Assembly (NCBI GenBank): GCA_902763655.1
Contig: CACWSW010000046.1
Coordinates: 1-34,642 of the forward strand
Source of the DNA: an uncultured bacterium
GTDB taxonomy: Bacteria > Verrucomicrobiota > Kiritimatiellia > RFP12 > UBA1067
Direction: 5' to 3'
Length of the DNA stretch: 34,642 nt
A program made the translations under genes and the position numbers. Shown here in pieces: positions 32,647 through 34,642 of this stretch; the stretch's first letter is position 1; every line of letters begins with the position of its first letter. Under the pieces are notes generated by a model, which saw only the letters and a list, made by a program, of their open reading frames with translations, did no database searches and was not told the DNA's origin.

Positions 32647-34263
32647 TCAGCGGACGACCGGATTGGTTGTCTTCGGCTTCAGATGACCTGGCGCATCCAC
32701 GTCGAATATCAACCCCCATCGCGCGAGATACTTGCCAAAGGCGTCTGAATAGTTGCTCTTCGGCTCGTTCTCGTAGAACGCCCGTCCGGCATCGGCACAC
32801 GAACGCGCCCCTTGGCAGGCGTTGAACATGCGGTCGATCTGCGGGTGTTCGCGCGGAGGGGCGCCTGCCTTGATTTGCTCAGCGAGAGACGAGCCTTCCG
32901 CATCGGATATACGCTTGCCAGTGCAGAAGAAGAGCTCCAAGAGAGCCTCCTTCATGGCACGGCATGAAACCACCTTGCCGATATTCGCCTCCAGCAAGCC
33001 GACCTTCAGGTGCGCGAAGAGCCTCCTGACGTCACGGAAGTTCTCCGGCCAGGCATAGGAGTATGCGAACTGCCTGAACGCCTCGTAAGCGCTGCGCGTG
33101 AGCACCAAGTCGTGATCCGAACAGAACCACCTGACGATCCCCTCAAAGACCTGCTCCCGCTGATTCACGTTGTCCTTGCCCAGGCGTACCCGCAAGGGCG
33201 GCAATTCAATGTGACAGGAGTTGATGCGATATAGCAGATCCTTCCTGAATCCTCGCACCCCTTTCGAATCTTCCCATTCCTTCGCTGCGACGGCAATGTC
33301 GCGGTTAGTTCCAAAGACGATACGGCATTCTACCTTGTAGAGCTTTCGATTCTTCCCCGTGTCGCCAACCCGGTAGTAGACTTTCTCCTCGAGTGCCGTC
33401 AGCAGCTTGCCCTGGGTCTCGAGCGGCATGTCGCCAACCTCGTCCAGAAACAATATGCCACGCCCCGCACTCGCAATCAGACCTTCCACGTTCCCCCGTC
33501 GCCCGGTATAGGCGCCATCGACCGCGCCAAACAGCAAGACATCCGCCAGCTCTGGGGAAAGAGACGCGCAGTTCCCATGCAGATAACCATAGTCGTCGCG
33601 CATCCGTTCCGCAAGGGACGCCTCCTTGAACTCTTTCTTGCGGTCGTCGTATTCGGATGTGCAGAGTCGGGGGAGATTTCTGGCGATGAAGGATTTGCCC
33701 GTCCCTGTCTCGCCAGTGATCAGCACGTATTGCGGCACGCCTGGCTCACCCTGATGCGAGAGGATCGTCCGGACATGCTCGAGCTGTTCCTCGACAGGGT
33801 ACAGGCCCAGCAGGAAATACTTGGTCCAACGAGCCGAGCCGAGACTGATCCCAAGGTCCTCATACGACGTCCCAGCCGGCAGCGGCAACATCTCGTTGGC
33901 GTAACGATAGCACTTGGGAATCGCATCAAGGCACGTTGGCAAGGGGAACGCGTCAGGGACAATGTAAACCATGCTGTTCCCATACTGCAAAAGGACATCC
34001 TCCAGCTTCGACACATCCACCTGCCGGAAATTCTCCCCCCGTAACCGATACTCGCGTCTTTCAAGCTCGCTCCTGATCGTACCGACCGCCTCCACCGAGC
34101 GAGGGTCGCTCCCGTCATATACCGCAAGCATCCTCGTGCAGCCATAGTCATCCGCGACATCAAATACACTCTTGAAGCCACCTCCGCCCCGCAGATGAAA
34201 CTCGGAAACAGTGTCTCGGCAGAGCCAAACCAGCAAATCCTCTCCTGTCACTTCGTTGCTCAT
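32647..34263 (-). CDS. RtcR-like sigma-54-dependent transcriptional activator
   Basis: 538 residues. The N-terminal sensor (1-150) is a Rossmann-like alpha/beta domain (MLAVYDGSDPRSVEAVGTI; SMVYIVPDAF), possibly the CARF type found in RtcR. The AAA+ module has Walker A GETGTGKS (184-191), the sigma-54-contacting loop GAYTG (250-254, Phe to Tyr), Walker B FLDEVGD (Asp274, Glu275), sensor I GTNRD, arginine-finger segment FRKDLLYRI and sensor II WPENFRDVRRL. The C-terminus (RSCADAGRAFYEN, then NYSDAFGKYLARWGL) resembles the RtcR end and is not a usual Fis helix-turn-helix. RtcR in E. coli switches on rtcBA RNA repair. Here the neighbours are YkvA proteins and two sigma-54 promoters. All ATPase motifs look functional. 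The start lies directly beside a palindrome; no ribosome site. Confidence 0.85.
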   Translation of the reverse strand: MSNEVTGEDLLVWLCRDTVSEFHLRGGGGFKSVFDVADDYGCTRMLAVYDGSDPRSVEAVGTIRSELERREYRLRGENFRQVDVSKLEDVLLQYGNSMVYIVPDAFPLPTCLDAIPKCYRYANEMLPLPAGTSYEDLGISLGSARWTKYFLLGLYPVEEQLEHVRTILSHQGEPGVPQYVLITGETGTGKSFIARNLPRLCTSEYDDRKKEFKEASLAERMRDDYGYLHGNCASLSPELADVLLFGAVDGAYTGRRGNVEGLIASAGRGILFLDEVGDMPLETQGKLLTALEEKVYYRVGDTGKNRKLYKVECRIVFGTNRDIAVAAKEWEDSKGVRGFRKDLLYRINSCHIELPPLRVRLGKDNVNQREQVFEGIVRWFCSDHDLVLTRSAYEAFRQFAYSYAWPENFRDVRRLFAHLKVGLLEANIGKVVSCRAMKEALLELFFCTGKRISDAEGSSLAEQIKAGAPPREHPQIDRMFNACQGARSCADAGRAFYENEPKSNYSDAFGKYLARWGLIFDVDAPGHLKPKTTNPVVR

Positions 34264-34277
34264 ATAGAAATTTCTAT
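34264..34277. promoter_or_regulatory. 14-bp perfect palindrome touching the activator start codon
   Basis: ATAGAAATTTCTAT, directly upstream of the activator ATG (34263). It occupies the place of the ribosome site and could be an operator for autoregulation or the upstream activator site for the divergent promoter at 34382. Confidence 0.5.
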
Positions 34278-34290
34278 TTTGACCAGTCGC

Positions 34291-34307
34291 ATGCTAGAGC
34301 ATAGCAT
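34291..34307 (-). promoter_or_regulatory. Dyad ATGCTA-N5-TAGCAT overlapping a possible -10 of the activator gene
   Basis: Two 6-bp arms, ATGCTA (34291-34296) and TAGCAT (34302-34307), with 5 bp between. On the minus strand TGCTATGCT here resembles the extended -10 elements seen elsewhere, about 30 nt before the activator ATG. A repressor or activator bound here could control the activator gene. Confidence 0.4.
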
Positions 34308-34381
34308 ATCCTAATGGAGTCGCGCAACCTAAAACATGACGAGAAAGGCGAATATCAATGAGAAAACGCAATATTTCACAT

Positions 34382-34397
34382 TGGCACAGGCCATGCT
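34382..34397 (+). promoter_or_regulatory. Sigma-54 (-24/-12) promoter upstream of ykvA-3
   Basis: TGGCAC-AGGCC-ATGCT with exact GG-N10-GC spacing, in the same extended form as at 31382-31398. The ykvA-3 ATG lies 24 nt downstream. It is divergent from the RtcR-like activator, whose start is 118 bp away, a common arrangement for an activator and its target. Confidence 0.82.
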
Positions 34398-34421
34398 ACC
34401 TAAATGCGCGAGGTCCATGAA

Positions 34422-34642
34422 ATGAATCCAGACGACATCATAAACAGCTACAAAGAGAAGTTCAAGCAACCGCCTTCCTTGGAATCGGTTGAAAGCGAAC
34501 GGGAAGAGACTCTTAAGAAGATCTCCAACGCACAGGTGCTTACCACGCTCAAGGACCATATCGCTGTGGCATACCAAATCTTAGCGGACGTCTCGCGAGG
34601 AAAGCGCAAGGTGCCCGCATCAAAGGTCGCGTTGCTGGTGGG
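34422..34642 (+). CDS. YkvA/DUF1232 membrane protein, copy 3 (3' end outside window)
   Basis: The frame from the ATG at 34422 is open to the end of the window (73 complete codons). The start MNPDDIINSYKEKFKQ and the later KKISNAQVLTTLKDHIAVAYQIL align with copy 2 (MDIDKIINSYQSYVKD, NKINDVSVLAGLLDNIRTAY), and VPASKVALLVG corresponds to the beginning of the DUF1232 hydrophobic core. The PIDL/DD motif lies beyond the window. The weak ribosome site is GAGG. It follows a sigma-54 promoter by 24 nt. Confidence 0.78.
   Translation, partial: MNPDDIINSYKEKFKQPPSLESVESEREETLKKISNAQVLTTLKDHIAVAYQILADVSRGKRKVPASKVALLV

Overview
The window looks like chromosomal DNA of a GC-rich bacterium of the PVC group (Planctomycetes, Verrucomicrobia, Lentisphaerae, Kiritimatiellota), most likely a gut-type Kiritimatiellota or Verrucomicrobiota. 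The signs are a DUF1080 protein translated together with a Tat-exported Gfo/Idh/MocA oxidoreductase, secreted glycoside hydrolases, a DUF2341/LamG surface-protein remnant, a beta-propeller/cytochrome c protein and PEGA/FHA proteins. This is a judgement from gene content; no rRNA or other marker gene is present to fix the lineage.

Layout. 1-6254: a truncated GH2 beta-mannosidase-like gene, a NifS-type cysteine desulfurase and a CorA transporter on the minus strand, then a divergent secreted clan GH-A glycosidase. 6232-11839: a minus-strand operon of a secreted M48 metalloprotease, a membrane-anchored TPR protein and the helicase RecD2. 11865-14669: tRNA-Cys preceded by a 31-codon basic ORF, then clpB. 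14931-17602: a degraded stretch with a truncated DUF2341/LamG gene, a DUF4143 ATPase, eleven 7-bp tandem repeats and a nagB broken by an internal deletion. 17642-19176: a hipBA toxin-antitoxin operon with two palindromic operators around its promoter. 19277-23096: DUF1080, Gfo/Idh/MocA and a Na/Pi cotransporter. 23101-29327: a compact operon grpE-dnaJ-tadC-FHA-PEGA-tlyA. 29361-31192: a beta-propeller/di-heme cytochrome gene broken by a frameshift.

The most interesting part is 31383-34642. An RtcR-like sigma-54 activator (all AAA+ motifs, GAYTG loop, a CARF-like N-terminus and an RtcR-like C-terminus in place of a recognisable Fis helix-turn-helix) is surrounded by three paralogous DUF1232/YkvA membrane proteins. 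Two near-identical sigma-54 promoters (ATTGGCACA-N4-ATGCT, exact GG-N10-GC spacing) precede the plus-strand YkvA units. No rtcA or rtcB is seen here. I read this as a sigma-54-controlled envelope or RNA-damage response whose effectors are small YkvA membrane proteins. It may be undescribed.

Promoters across the window repeatedly show an extended -10 (TGnTAnAnT), in several cases only 6-11 nt before the start codon. Three coding regions (nagB, the cytochrome, and the small membrane protein before the first ykvA) carry reading-frame lesions that could be biological or could be assembly errors.
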